5,444 bases of DNA from Bacteroidota bacterium. Its GTDB lineage: Bacteria > Bacteroidota > Ignavibacteria > Ignavibacteriales > Ignavibacteriaceae. The translations under genes and the position numbers were made by a program. The notes below the pieces were generated by a model. That model ran no database searches and was not told the DNA's origin. It saw only the letters and a list, made by a program, of their open reading frames with translations. The stretch is taken from contig JAUZPC010000225.1 in assembly GCA_030706105.1 (NCBI GenBank), positions 1 through 5,444 on the forward strand, in the 5' to 3' direction. How positions within the stretch are numbered: position 1 is the first letter of the stretch; each line of letters opens with the position of its first letter. This document shows, one piece after another, positions 5,259 to 5,444 of the stretch.

Positions 5259-5444
5259 ATGGAAGTATCAACTAAAATCAATAAATCAATGGAAACTACT
5301 CCTTCGCAAGTAGCCTATGAATTAGGCTTAAACGCTGTAAAATCCAAAAAATCTTTTCAAAAGCAAAAACTGGGTCAGTATTTTACTCCTTTGAATATTG
5401 CAAGGTTGATGGCTTCTCGTATTTCCATTGATACTCAAAAGAAA
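5259..5444 (+). CDS. N6-adenine DNA methyltransferase-like protein, N-terminal fragment (runs off right edge)
   Basis: Only 62 codons are present and the frame stays open to the edge. Residues 38-52 read KLGQYFTPLNIARLM, the (G)QyFTP...a..M motif found at the start of the catalytic region of N6-adenine DNA methyltransferases (HsdM, Eco57I and related class I enzymes), where it helps form the S-adenosylmethionine pocket. The first 37 residues are polar and Lys-rich. The NPPY catalytic motif and any endonuclease or target-recognition domain would lie beyond the window, so a type I, type II, fused restriction-methylation or defence-system (for example BREX-type) enzyme cannot be told apart. The ATG at 5259 has no nearby Shine-Dalgarno; GGAGAA at 5232 is too far (21 nt). 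An in-frame ATG at 5289 is the alternative start. It follows the pgl terminator by a few bases and is probably a separate transcription unit. Confidence 0.75.
   Translation, partial: MEVSTKINKSMETTPSQVAYELGLNAVKSKKSFQKQKLGQYFTPLNIARLMASRISIDTQKK

Overview
This AT-rich window (5,444 bases) looks like bacterial chromosome. It most likely comes from the Bacteroidota or a related FCB lineage such as Ignavibacteria. The reasons are low GC, a gnd-zwf-pgl gene order, several matches to the Bacteroidota-type -7 promoter box (TAnnTTTG), and a TTG at -33 with a 20-bp spacer in the best one. No species is claimed.

Layout. Positions 1-72 (minus strand) hold the first 24 codons of an ArsR-family repressor that runs off the left edge. 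Its upstream region (73-308) carries a promoter and two copies of a 26-bp dyad exactly 53 bp apart, which is an operator arrangement. A two-helix small membrane protein (309-518, plus) is transcribed away from the repressor and could share its control. A 251-bp gap (519-769) holds a short tandem repeat. It is followed by an AhpD-like CxxC protein of the carboxymuconolactone decarboxylase family (770-1171). A strong two-way terminator (1177-1207) separates it from the convergent msrB (1215-1808, minus), a methionine sulfoxide reductase B with a lipoprotein signal.

After a 243-bp divergent gap comes a tight plus-strand operon, gnd-zwf-pgl (2052-5206), with gaps of 6 and 2 bp. These three enzymes make up the whole oxidative pentose phosphate pathway: Zwf oxidises glucose-6-phosphate, Pgl opens the lactone, and Gnd decarboxylates 6-phosphogluconate to ribulose-5-phosphate. 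Gnd is the short form, and an Asp at the end of strand 2 suggests NAD+ use, while Zwf keeps an NADP-type Arg. A hairpin terminator follows pgl. The window ends in the first 62 codons of an N6-adenine DNA methyltransferase-like gene (GQYFTP motif), probably the start of a restriction-modification or other defence locus.

Theme. Reductant supply (the pentose phosphate operon) sits beside two thiol-redox proteins (AhpD-like and MsrB). This suggests an oxidative-stress flavour, but only proximity supports a link. The parts most worth following up are the ArsR twin operator with its divergent membrane protein and the truncated methyltransferase locus at the right edge.
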